This document shows positions 52,570-60,268 of a stretch of 64,000 nucleotides of DNA, in pieces. Numbering within the stretch: position 1 is the first letter of the stretch; each line of letters starts with the position of its first letter. The translations under genes were made by a program, and so were the position numbers. Under the pieces are notes generated by a model. It made no database searches. It was given only the letters and a program-made list of their open reading frames with translations, and had not been told where the DNA came from. The stretch is from Aestuariibius violaceus (GTDB lineage: Bacteria; Pseudomonadota; Alphaproteobacteria; Rhodobacterales; Rhodobacteraceae), in contig NZ_JBFONT020000007.1 of assembly GCF_040779325.2 (NCBI RefSeq), positions 62,001 to 126,000 of the forward strand, given 5' to 3'.

Positions 52570-53385
52570 ATGTGGGCGCTTGATGAGCAGTACCAGACCT
52601 CCGCCGGAACGGTCGCCGCAGGCCGCGCCGGTCAGGGCCCCGATCTGGTCCTGGCCCATGGCTGGCCGTGGTCCTCGTTCGCCTGGCATCGCATCATCCC
52701 CGGGCTGGCGCAGCACTACCGCGTCCACTGGTACGACATGCCGGGCTTCGGCCGCTCCCAGATGGGCGGCTCCCGCCCCGCCTCCCTCGACGTGCAGGGA
52801 GAGGTCTTTGGCGAGATGCTCGCCGCCTGGAACCTCGATCGCCCCCTCGTCATCGCCCACGATTTCGGCGGCGCCGTCACGCTTCGCGCCCATCTCCTCC
52901 ACGGCCGCGACTACGCCGGCTGGGTCCTGATGAACGTCGTCGCCATGCGCCCCTGGGGCTCGGACTTCTTCGACCATGTCGGCCGCCATATCGACGCCTT
53001 CACCGGCCTCCCGCCTCATATCCATGCGGCCCTCGTCGCCGCCTATATCGGCGGCGCCCTCGCCCATGAAATCGCCGGGGACGACCGAAAGGAACTCGCC
53101 GCCCCCTGGCTTACTGACAAAGGCAAAGACGCGTTCTACGCCCAATTCGCCATGGCCGACGAACGCTACACCGCCGAGGTCGAGCCCCATTTCAGCGAGG
53201 CCCGCTGCCCCACCCGCATCCTCTGGGGCGAAGATGATCCCTGGATCCCCCTCTCCCGCGGCGAAGCCCTCGCCAAGGCGATGGGCACCGACCTCACGCC
53301 CCTCCGCGGCCTCGGCCATCTGCCCCAACTCGAAGACCCGGCCACCGTCGAACGCGCCCTCCACAACGCGCTCGAGGGCATGTAA
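52570..53385 (+). CDS. Alpha/beta hydrolase with aspartate nucleophile, inside the ABC operon
   Basis: A 271-residue alpha/beta-fold hydrolase. HGWPWSSFAWH (residues 30-40) supplies the oxyanion part, Asp98 in IAHDFGGAV is at the nucleophile elbow, GEDDPW carries the acid (Asp222/223) and His250 (GLGHLPQ) completes the triad. Asp instead of Ser points to an epoxide hydrolase or dehalogenase-like mechanism. It sits between the binding-protein and permease genes (39-bp and 3-bp gaps), so it may process the transported ligand. Confidence 0.82.
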   Translation: MWALDEQYQTSAGTVAAGRAGQGPDLVLAHGWPWSSFAWHRIIPGLAQHYRVHWYDMPGFGRSQMGGSRPASLDVQGEVFGEMLAAWNLDRPLVIAHDFGGAVTLRAHLLHGRDYAGWVLMNVVAMRPWGSDFFDHVGRHIDAFTGLPPHIHAALVAAYIGGALAHEIAGDDRKELAAPWLTDKGKDAFYAQFAMADERYTAEVEPHFSEARCPTRILWGEDDPWIPLSRGEALAKAMGTDLTPLRGLGHLPQLEDPATVERALHNALEGM

Positions 53386-53388
53386 CCC

Positions 53389-54243
53389 ATGTTCTCCTTC
53401 TGCACCGATCCCTCGACCCTCGACGGCGCAAGCTGGATGGCCTGCTACCTGACGACGGGCAAGCACATGGCCTTCTGGGCCAGCTTCGGCACCGTCCTGC
53501 TCCTGCTTGCCATCACCGCCCCCGCAGCCCTCCTCTTCGGTTTCGCCGGCGCCGCCGCCGCCCGCGGCCCGGCACCGGTCTCCTGGCTCGGCAAGACCTA
53601 TATCGCGATCGTCCGCGGCATCCCCGACATCGCCTTCTTCCTGTTCTTCGTCATCGCCCTCGACCAGGGGTTCGAGTGGATCCGCCACCAGGCGCTCTGC
53701 CCCGACTGGTCCGACCCGATCCGCCGCGGCAACGACTTCGTCGTCTGCCCCTCGGCCAAGCTGCCGCTCTCCTCCGCGCCCCAATGGGTGCACGAGATCT
53801 ACGGCTTCCTGATCGCCACCCTCACCTTCGCCATCGTCTTCGGCGCCTTCGCGGCCAACGTCCTCTACGGCGCCATGCGCGCCGTCCCCCGCGCCCAGAT
53901 GGAAACGGCCGAGGCCTACGGCATGTCCCGCCGCCAGGCCTTCTGGCGCGTCCTCGTCCCGCAGATGTGGGTCTATGCTTTGCCGGGTCTCTCGAACCTC
54001 TGGATGGTCCTCATCAAGGCCACGCCGCTCCTTTTCCTCCTCGGCGTCGAAGACATCGTCTATTGGGCCCGCGAACTCGGCGGCGCCAAGACCCCCCGCT
54101 TCACCGATTACCCGCACGGCGACTGGCGCATCTGGTACTTCCTGTTCCTGCTCGTCTTCTACCTCGCCTTCACCAAGCTCTCGGAACTCGTGCTCGCCCG
54201 CATCACCACGCGCCTGCGCCACGGCCAGGCCTTCGCCGGATGA
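53389..54243 (+). CDS. Amino acid ABC transporter permease, HisQ/HisM type (first)
   Basis: A 284-residue permease of the polar amino-acid family. About five membrane helices are visible, with the RGIPDIAFFLFF entry helix and the EAA loop METAEAYGMSRRQAFWRVLVPQ (in outline) that contacts the ATPase. A long periplasmic loop lies between helices 2 and 3 (about residues 98-140). It starts 3 bp after the hydrolase and overlaps the next permease by 4 bp. Confidence 0.9.
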   Translation: MFSFCTDPSTLDGASWMACYLTTGKHMAFWASFGTVLLLLAITAPAALLFGFAGAAAARGPAPVSWLGKTYIAIVRGIPDIAFFLFFVIALDQGFEWIRHQALCPDWSDPIRRGNDFVVCPSAKLPLSSAPQWVHEIYGFLIATLTFAIVFGAFAANVLYGAMRAVPRAQMETAEAYGMSRRQAFWRVLVPQMWVYALPGLSNLWMVLIKATPLLFLLGVEDIVYWARELGGAKTPRFTDYPHGDWRIWYFLFLLVFYLAFTKLSELVLARITTRLRHGQAFAG

Positions 54244-55043
54244 GCTGCTGGGACACGATCCAGGCCTACGCCTTCCGCTCGCTCGGCTACGGCGAACGCC
54301 GCCTCCCGCAAGAGGATATCACGCTCTGCGAGCAGTTCACCCTGATCGGCTCCGGCCTGATCTGGAACGTCTATTTCGGCGTGGTCGCGCTCGCCTCGGG
54401 TTTCATCCTCGCCACGCTCGTGGCCTTGGGCAAGGCCAGCCCCCGCTGGATCCTCAACGCTCCCTCGCGCGCCTTCATCCTCGTCTTCCGGGGCTCGCCG
54501 CTCTTCATCCAGTTCTTCCTCGCCTATTTCCTGTTCCTGCGCTTCCGGCAAAGCGAACTGGGCCTCGACTGGCTGACCAGTGCCTGGGCCGGCGCAGCCC
54601 TCGTCCTTTTCCTCAACACCGCCGCCTATTCGGCCGAAATCTTCTACGGCGCCCTGCGCTCCATCCCGAGGGGAGAGATCGAGGCCGCCGACGCCTACGG
54701 CTTCGCCGGCTGGCGCCGCTTCCGCCGCATCGTCTGGCCCACGATGCTCCGCCTCGCCTGGCCGGCCTACATCAACGAGGCGATCTTCCTCTTCCACGCC
54801 ACCACCCTGGTCTTCTTCTCGGGCTTCCCGGCATCTCAGCAGCGCGGCGACGCGCTCTATTACGCGAGCTATTTCGCCGACAAGACCTTCAACCCGTTCG
54901 TCCCCTACCCGATCCTCGCGGGCTATTTCATCCTGCTGACGCTCGTCATCATCACCGCCATGGGCCTCGCCAACCGCCGCCTCAATCGCCACCTCGGCAC
55001 GGCCCCCGCCCGTCCCCGCATGCTTGCGCAGATCATCCGCTAG
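54240..55043 (+). CDS. Amino acid ABC transporter permease, HisQ/HisM type (second)
   Basis: A 267-residue partner permease. FRGSPLFIQFFLAYFLFLRF and the EAA loop IEAADAYGFAGWRRFRRIVW are family hallmarks. The ATG at 54240 overlaps the previous stop (ATGA). With the other permease it should form the membrane channel of one importer. The 3' end overlaps the convergent ATPase-like gene by 4 bp. Confidence 0.9.
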   Translation: MSCWDTIQAYAFRSLGYGERRLPQEDITLCEQFTLIGSGLIWNVYFGVVALASGFILATLVALGKASPRWILNAPSRAFILVFRGSPLFIQFFLAYFLFLRFRQSELGLDWLTSAWAGAALVLFLNTAAYSAEIFYGALRSIPRGEIEAADAYGFAGWRRFRRIVWPTMLRLAWPAYINEAIFLFHATTLVFFSGFPASQQRGDALYYASYFADKTFNPFVPYPILAGYFILLTLVIITAMGLANRRLNRHLGTAPARPRMLAQIIR

Positions 55044-55735
55044 GCCGCCTCCATCGCAAGGCGCCCGTCGTGCAAGAAGCACATCCGATCGAAGAGCCTC
55101 AGGTCGAACGGGTTCGGCATCCGGATATCGCCCGGCCCCGGACACACCGCCCCGCGTCCCTCAAAGGCCCGGTCGATCTGCGAGATCAGCACGAAAATCG
55201 CCCCCGCCCGTGCTGCATAGGCCTTCAGCTCCCCAAGCTGCTCCGCCAGTCCCGGGTTGGCCCGCCTCTGATCCAGAAGCTGCAAGTAATCGACGACAAC
55301 CAGCGCCTGCCCCCCGGCCGAGCCCAACCGGTCCAATACATAGGCCGCACAAATCTCGTCCGACATATCAAGGATCACCGCCTCCCCGGCCACGCCAAGC
55401 GCGCCAAACCGATCCGTCACATCCCGCTCATTGTATTCCAGGCTGAAGAAGAAACCGGTCCGCCCCAGCCGCGGCGCCAAGGCCGCGATCTCCAGCCCCA
55501 GCAACGTCTTCCCATGCCCCGGCCGCGCGCCTAGCAGCACCATATCGGCCGGCTCCAGCTCCGCCAGCACCCGCTCCGCGGGCCGCTGCCCGGATGCAGA
55601 CGCCAGATGGCTCCACGCCCGAAACCCCTCCGCCACGGCAATCCGGTCCAAAGCAACGTGCAGAGGAACCCCCTCCTCCCGCGCCATCACCCTGGCCTGA
55701 CGTTTCAGTCGAAAAATCGGAGCGGACAGCCGCAT
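55040..55735 (-). CDS. Stand-alone DnaB-like RecA-fold ATPase
   Basis: A 231-residue protein with a replicative-helicase-like core. Walker A GARPGHGKT is at residues 69-77, the catalytic-type Glu100 in FFSLEYN, and Walker B ALVVVDYLQLLDQ around Asp149, as in the DnaB C-terminal domain. It lacks the DnaB N-terminal primase-binding domain; instead there is a short helical segment (about residues 10-50, ending EGFRAWSHLAS). The role is unknown; a full DnaB must exist elsewhere. A divergent 1-kb non-coding region follows its start. Confidence 0.8.
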   Translation of the reverse strand: MRLSAPIFRLKRQARVMAREEGVPLHVALDRIAVAEGFRAWSHLASASGQRPAERVLAELEPADMVLLGARPGHGKTLLGLEIAALAPRLGRTGFFFSLEYNERDVTDRFGALGVAGEAVILDMSDEICAAYVLDRLGSAGGQALVVVDYLQLLDQRRANPGLAEQLGELKAYAARAGAIFVLISQIDRAFEGRGAVCPGPGDIRMPNPFDLRLFDRMCFLHDGRLAMEAA

Positions 55736-56725
55736 CGGAACACCTCCTCGACAGGCAGTCGCCGCGATCCCCCCTTACGCGCCCGCCCGATCAGAGTGGC
55801 GTCGATCGAAACCCGCTCCGCAGGTCACCTGCTTCCCAAAGGAGGGCGGAGGCCCGAGCAAGGCCCACACCCAGACCCTAACCCGGCGCGGCCGATCCGC
55901 TCAACCCGCACAAAGCCTCGACCTGTTTCGCAGCCGACCATCCCCGAACACCCCGGGAACCAGACACTCACCTTAACGTCCGCCCCACGACGCAAAGCGC
56001 GCGCCCTTCATCTGGTCGCAAACATGCCCGTCAGAGGTCGAACACGCCAATATCCCATCGGTAGCGGACTCGCCCACGGGCGACCCATGGCCCAAAACCC
56101 CAAATCGACCCCCACGACCAAGGCAGTAACCTTAACGCCCGCCTCACAACGCAAAACATCGCCCTTCATCTGGCCCCTAAATACTCCCGCCGGAGGTGAC
56201 ACACAGTAGAACCCGATCGATCCAAAAAGCCGCCCCCCACAAACCATCTCCGCCAAACCGGATCTGCCACAAGACCCAAAGCACTAACCTCAATGCCCGC
56301 CTGCCAGCGTAGGGCGCCTCCCTTCATCTGGACCTGCCGAAGGCAAATCACCCGAAGCGCCAATTGCCCGAAGACGCGCCTGCCAGCAAACCATCCCCGG
56401 CGCGCCAAATCGGCCCCAAGGCCAAGGCAGTAACCTTAACACGCGCCCTACGAAAAAGGCCCACCCTTCATCTGGCTCCAAATACTCCCGCCCAAGGTGG
56501 AACACAGTAGAACCCGATCGATCAATAGACCGCCATCACGCAAACGATCCCCGACGCCGCGCTCCCGCCCCTCAATCCCTCAAAGGCCCTCAAGCATTAA
56601 CCTTAATGCCCCCGCCATCTCAGACGAAAGCGGGCGACCACCCTGCCCGACGAAGACGCCAAATGGCTTGCCATCTGCCACGTCGTCACCATTCTTCTGC
56701 TGAATCCACACCGACTGGAGCCCTC
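55736..56725. other. Long non-coding region with tandem repeats
   Basis: A 990-bp spacer with no convincing gene. The first 230 bp show nothing distinct. From 55970 to about 56620 it holds four full and one partial copy of a degenerate repeat described separately. The last 100 bp lead to the LysE gene. Confidence 0.6.
55970..56620 (+). repeat. Degenerate tandem repeat array, units of about 146-167 bp
   Basis: Units begin with ACCTTAAC or a close variant at 55970, 56129, 56287, 56433 and 56600 (the last partial). Each full unit has CTTCATCTGG 33-36 bp later (56006, 56164, 56322, 56466), usually after CGCCC-rich sequence. Units 2 and 4 are closest: both continue AAATACTCCCGCC and then share AGTAGAACCCGATCGATC exactly. 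Units 1 and 3 have lost that part. This looks like repeated duplication of the single intergenic element seen at 31353. Confidence 0.75.
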
Positions 56726-57352
56726 ATGACAGCCCTCACCGACCTCACCGCGATCCTCGCAGCCTTCTTCCTCGTGACGGTCGCCCCGGGCCCGGCCAAT
56801 CTCGCCGTCGCTACGGTCGCCATGCGCGCAGGCCGCCGGAACGGCCTGCTCTTCGGCACGGGCCTCGCCGCCGGCCTGGCCATCTGGGGCCTGGTCGCCG
56901 CCACCGGCCTCGGCGCTCTCCTGCAAGGCTCCGCCACGGCGCTGACCGCCCTCAAGCTCGCGGGCGGCGCCTACCTGGTCTGGCTCGCCTGGCAATCGGG
57001 CCGCTCCGCCTTCAGCCCCGACGCCATTCCCGCGCCAGAGCCCGGCAAGGGCCGCTGGATCGCCCGCGGTCTGATCCTCAACCTCTCGAACCCCAAGGCC
57101 GTCGTCGCCTGGATGGCCGCCCTCTCCATGGGCCTCGGCACCGGCGATACCGGCACACACCTGATCCTTCCGACGCTCCTCTGCGCCGCGATCGGGGCCC
57201 TCAACTACACCGGCTACGCCCTCGCCTTCTCCCTCCCCGGCATCATGGCCGGATACCAGCGCCTCCGCCGCACCATAGACGCCGCAGCCGCCGCCCTCTT
57301 CGCCGCCGCAGGCGCGGGCCTCATCCGCTCCGCCTTCACCCGCAGCTCGTAA
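56726..57352 (+). CDS. LysE family exporter
   Basis: A 208-residue inner-membrane protein with about six hydrophobic helices and the LysE/RhtB opening FFLVTVAPGPANLAVATVAM. LSNPKAVVAWMAAL is another family block. The substrate is likely an amino acid or derivative, not known. The ATG at 56726 follows CTGGAGC; an upstream frame extension is not supported. Confidence 0.85.
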   Translation: MTALTDLTAILAAFFLVTVAPGPANLAVATVAMRAGRRNGLLFGTGLAAGLAIWGLVAATGLGALLQGSATALTALKLAGGAYLVWLAWQSGRSAFSPDAIPAPEPGKGRWIARGLILNLSNPKAVVAWMAALSMGLGTGDTGTHLILPTLLCAAIGALNYTGYALAFSLPGIMAGYQRLRRTIDAAAAALFAAAGAGLIRSAFTRSS

Positions 57353-57354
57353 GT

Positions 57355-57377
57355 CCTCATCTTGCCGGAAATACCTC
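57355..57377. repeat. Degenerate copy of the CTTCATCTGG...AATACTC block
   Basis: CCTCATCTTGCCGGAAATAC at 57355 followed by CTC resembles the second half of the intergenic element. It lies 2 bp after the LysE stop. Only this block is present, not the TTAACCTTAACG part. Confidence 0.4.
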
Positions 57378-57511
57378 AGGGCCTTGGTCTTCGACCCTTC
57401 GTCGCTGAGATTGGTCCACTGGACCAATCTCCGGGCGCTCCTCAGCCCGGAACGGGCGGTGGCGGGAGCAGCGCCCCCATGCTAGATCGGCCGCAAGACG
57501 AAAGGCCCGCA

Positions 57512-58180
57512 ATGAAGATCGGCATCCTCCAGACCGGCCATGCACCGGACGCCCTCCTCCCGGATCACGGCGATTACAACGACCTCTTCGAACGCCTCCT
57601 CGGCGGTCACGGCTTCGCCTTCACCACGTGGAGCGTCGTCGACGACGCCTTCCCAGACGGCCCGGACGATGCCGATGGCTGGCTCATCACCGGCTCCAGA
57701 CACGGCGCCTACGAGCCCCACCCCTGGATCCCCCCGCTCGAAGAGCTGATCCGCGACATCCACGCCGCCCAAAAACCCCTCGTCGGCATCTGCTTCGGGC
57801 ACCAGATCATCGCCCAAGCCCTCGGCGGCACGGTCGAGAAATTCCCCGGCGGCTGGTCCGTCGGCCGCCAGAGCTACACGCTGGACAACGAACACCTCCA
57901 CCTCAACGCCTGGCACCAGGACCAGGTGACAAAGCTCCCGCCGGAGGCCCGCATCCTCGGCCAAAGCGCCTTCTGCGAAAACGCCGTCCTCGCCTATGGC
58001 GATCACATCCTGACGATCCAGCCCCACCCGGAGTTCGACGCAGCCTTCACGCAAGGGCTCATCACCCATCGCGGCGGGGCCGTCCCGGCGGACCAGCTCG
58101 CACAGGCCCAGGCCGACCTCGCCCACCCCACCGACAGCACCAGGATCGCCGCCCGCATCGCGGCCCATCTCAAGCAATGA
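57512..58180 (+). CDS. Class I glutamine amidotransferase
   Basis: A 222-residue GATase1 protein. Catalytic Cys94 lies in GICFGHQIIAQALGG, and His172/Glu174 in IQPHPEF complete the triad. The opening MKIGILQTGHAPDALLPDHG is that of stand-alone GMP-synthase-like amidotransferases. Its stop overlaps the next gene, a glutamine synthetase homologue, as ATGA, suggesting a joint role in amine or polyamine metabolism. The substrate is unproven. Confidence 0.85.
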   Translation: MKIGILQTGHAPDALLPDHGDYNDLFERLLGGHGFAFTTWSVVDDAFPDGPDDADGWLITGSRHGAYEPHPWIPPLEELIRDIHAAQKPLVGICFGHQIIAQALGGTVEKFPGGWSVGRQSYTLDNEHLHLNAWHQDQVTKLPPEARILGQSAFCENAVLAYGDHILTIQPHPEFDAAFTQGLITHRGGAVPADQLAQAQADLAHPTDSTRIAARIAAHLKQ

Positions 58181-59532
58181 CCGACTGGACAGACACCCTC
58201 CCCGACGCCGCCCGCGCCTACCTGGCGGGCCGCAAGCTGGACGAGGTCGAATGCCTCATCCCCGACCTCGCCGCCATCGCCCGCGGCAAGGCCGTCCCGG
58301 CCTCGCGTTTCGAACGCCAAAGCGAATTCTTCCTGCCGAACTCCATCTTCTTCCAGACCATCACCGGCGGCTGGGGCGAGGCGGCGGGCGAAGGCGGGTT
58401 CACCGAACCCGACATGGTCCTCAAGCCCGACATGACGACCGCCACCGCCGCCCCCTGGACCGGCGACTGGACGCTGCAGGTCATCCATGACGCCTATAAC
58501 CACGACGGCACCCCCGTCCCCTTTGCGCCCCGCAACGTGCTCAAGCGGGTCTGGCAGCTCTATGCCGACAGGGGCTGGACCCCCATCGTCGCGCCCGAGA
58601 TGGAATTCTACCTGGTCGCCCGCAACGTCGACCCCTCCGCCGCGATCGAACCGATGATGGGCCGCTCGGGCCGCCCCGCCGCCGCGCGCCAGGCCTATTC
58701 CATGTCCGCCGTCGACGAATACGGCCCCGTGATCGATGACATCTACGATTTCGCCGAGGCACAGGGCTTCGAAATCGACGGCATCACCCAGGAAGGCGGC
58801 GCCGGACAGGTCGAAATCAACCTGCGCCACGGCGACCCCGTCTATCTCGCCGACGAGGTCTTCTACTTCAAACGCCTGATCCGCGAGGCCGCGCTCAAGC
58901 ACGATTGCTTCGCCACCTTCATGGCCAAACCGATCGAGGGCGAGCCGGGCTCGGCCATGCACATCCACCATTCGGTGCTCGGCCCGGACGGCCACAACAT
59001 CTTTTCCAACCCCGACGGCACCGAAACCGACGCCTTCCGCCACTTCATCGGCGGCATGAAGCGCTACCTCCCCTCCGTCGTGGCCCTGCTGGCGCCTTAC
59101 GTGAACAGCTATCGCCGCTACGTGAAGGACCACGCCGCCCCGATCAACCTAGAATGGGGCCGCGACAACCGGACGACTGCGATCCGCATCCCCGTCTCGG
59201 GGCCCGAGGCGCGGCGCGTCGAAAACCGCCTCGCCGGCATGGATTGCAACCCCTATCTCGGCATCGCCGCCTCACTCGCCACCGGCTATCTCGGCATGAT
59301 CCACGAGATCGACCCCGGCCCCGAATTCAAAGGCGACGCCTACGACGCCGAGGAGGATATCCCCCGCGGTCTCTTCGCCGCTCTCGACGCCTTCGACGGC
59401 ACGCCCGAGATGCAGGAGGTGCTCGGCCCCGACTTCGCCCGCGTCTATTCCATCGTGAAGCGCGCCGAATACGACGAATTCCTGCAGGTCATCTCGCCCT
59501 GGGAAAGGGAGCATCTGCTGCTGAACGTCTAA
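58177..59532 (+). CDS. Glutamine synthetase family protein (gamma-glutamylamine ligase-like)
   Basis: A 451-residue ATP-dependent ligase of the GS fold. APEMEFYLVAR, EGGAGQVEINL, GSAMHIHHSV and the C-terminal NLEWGRDNRTTAIRIP are the metal, nucleotide and glutamate motifs. The overall look is that of PuuA-like enzymes, which glutamylate putrescine, rather than housekeeping GlnA. It is translationally coupled to the amidotransferase upstream. The amine substrate is inferred only. Confidence 0.87.
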   Translation: MTDWTDTLPDAARAYLAGRKLDEVECLIPDLAAIARGKAVPASRFERQSEFFLPNSIFFQTITGGWGEAAGEGGFTEPDMVLKPDMTTATAAPWTGDWTLQVIHDAYNHDGTPVPFAPRNVLKRVWQLYADRGWTPIVAPEMEFYLVARNVDPSAAIEPMMGRSGRPAAARQAYSMSAVDEYGPVIDDIYDFAEAQGFEIDGITQEGGAGQVEINLRHGDPVYLADEVFYFKRLIREAALKHDCFATFMAKPIEGEPGSAMHIHHSVLGPDGHNIFSNPDGTETDAFRHFIGGMKRYLPSVVALLAPYVNSYRRYVKDHAAPINLEWGRDNRTTAIRIPVSGPEARRVENRLAGMDCNPYLGIAASLATGYLGMIHEIDPGPEFKGDAYDAEEDIPRGLFAALDAFDGTPEMQEVLGPDFARVYSIVKRAEYDEFLQVISPWEREHLLLNV

Positions 59533-59564
59533 GGGGACGGCCACCACCGCCCTTCCTTCCGGTC

Positions 59565-59584
59565 ATCCCCGCGAAAGCGGGGAT
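59565..59584. repeat. Short palindromic repeat (ATCCCCGC-GAAA-GCGGGGAT)
   Basis: A perfect 8-bp stem with a GAAA loop lies 32 bp after the glutamine synthetase stop. This sequence type is often dispersed between genes in alphaproteobacteria, and it may also serve as a terminator. The rest of 59585-59761 holds nothing clear. Confidence 0.55.
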
Positions 59585-59761
59585 CTCCGGCAGTCAAAGG
59601 ATGACGGTTGACGTGACGATCCAAGGGCAGCGCCCGACCCGTGGGGTTCGGGACGACCGTCGCGTCAGTGGCGCGGCAAAAGCGTCCCGAACGGTCGGGC
59701 CTCGCTCGGCGTCGCCACCGGGCGGGACCTTTCAGCGACGTGCCGCTCGAACGATCCCGCT

Positions 59762-59935
59762 CTAAATATCGACACCGTCGTCCTCGTTGTCCTCCTCGGT
59801 TCTTCCGTGGTCGGGGTTGCCGCTGCCCAAAGCGTCTACACCCACCCCGCCAGGCGTAACCTGGCTCGGCCCGGCGGCACCACAGGCCGTCAGCATCGCC
59901 AACATCAGGATGATGAAAGCATTTCTGGTCGTCAT
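59762..59935 (-). CDS. Small lipoprotein, 57 residues
   Basis: A short gene with a clear lipoprotein signal: basic MTTRN, hydrophobic AFIILMLAML, then the lipobox LTAC with Cys18. The mature part is about 40 residues, Gly/Pro-rich then strongly acidic (RTEEDNEDDGVDI). It should be anchored to a membrane facing the periplasm. The ATG at 59935 follows GCAGGTG. No family is recognised. Similar tiny acidic lipoproteins are easily missed by gene finders. Confidence 0.6.
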   Translation of the reverse strand: MTTRNAFIILMLAMLTACGAAGPSQVTPGGVGVDALGSGNPDHGRTEEDNEDDGVDI

Positions 59936-60268
59936 AGGCACCTGCTCGTCCTCTCTGATGCTCCGTTTTGAAAGGTAGAGCGCGCAACGCTTTCGGCCCC
60001 TCTCATCTTACGAGACAGCGCTCTCACCTCGCATGACGCAACGCTTTCGGCGGTAGATCCCGATCAACGATCGCTCTCATTTCGGCCTTTTGTTTCCACC
60101 AAGAGTTAACGCATCAGCCTGTTTCATTAACAAACGCCCACGCAACGCCCGGTTCCCTCCGACGTGATGCCGACCGGATGCCGACCGGATGCCGCATCCC
60201 CGAAAACCCTCGCCAGAGCTGCCACCATCTGTTAGGTAATCCGAAAATGACCTTCGGAGAATCAAAAG
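59936..60268. other. Intergenic region with short direct repeats
   Basis: A 333-bp divergent spacer. CGCAACGCTTTCGGC occurs twice (59983-59997 and 60037-60051), and GATGCCGACCG is repeated in tandem at 60166-60187 with a third partial copy. A stretch near 60110-60135 is AT-richer and may hold a promoter. No gene was seen. Confidence 0.45.

Noticed and set aside
55970..56620. CRISPR array
   Set aside because: The repeat units are 146-167 bp and degenerate, there are no short identical repeats with unique spacers of equal length, and no cas genes are near.
55736..56725. Small protein genes within the repeat region
   Set aside because: Several short frames cross the repeats, but none has a ribosome site with a start, and they are interrupted differently in each repeat unit.
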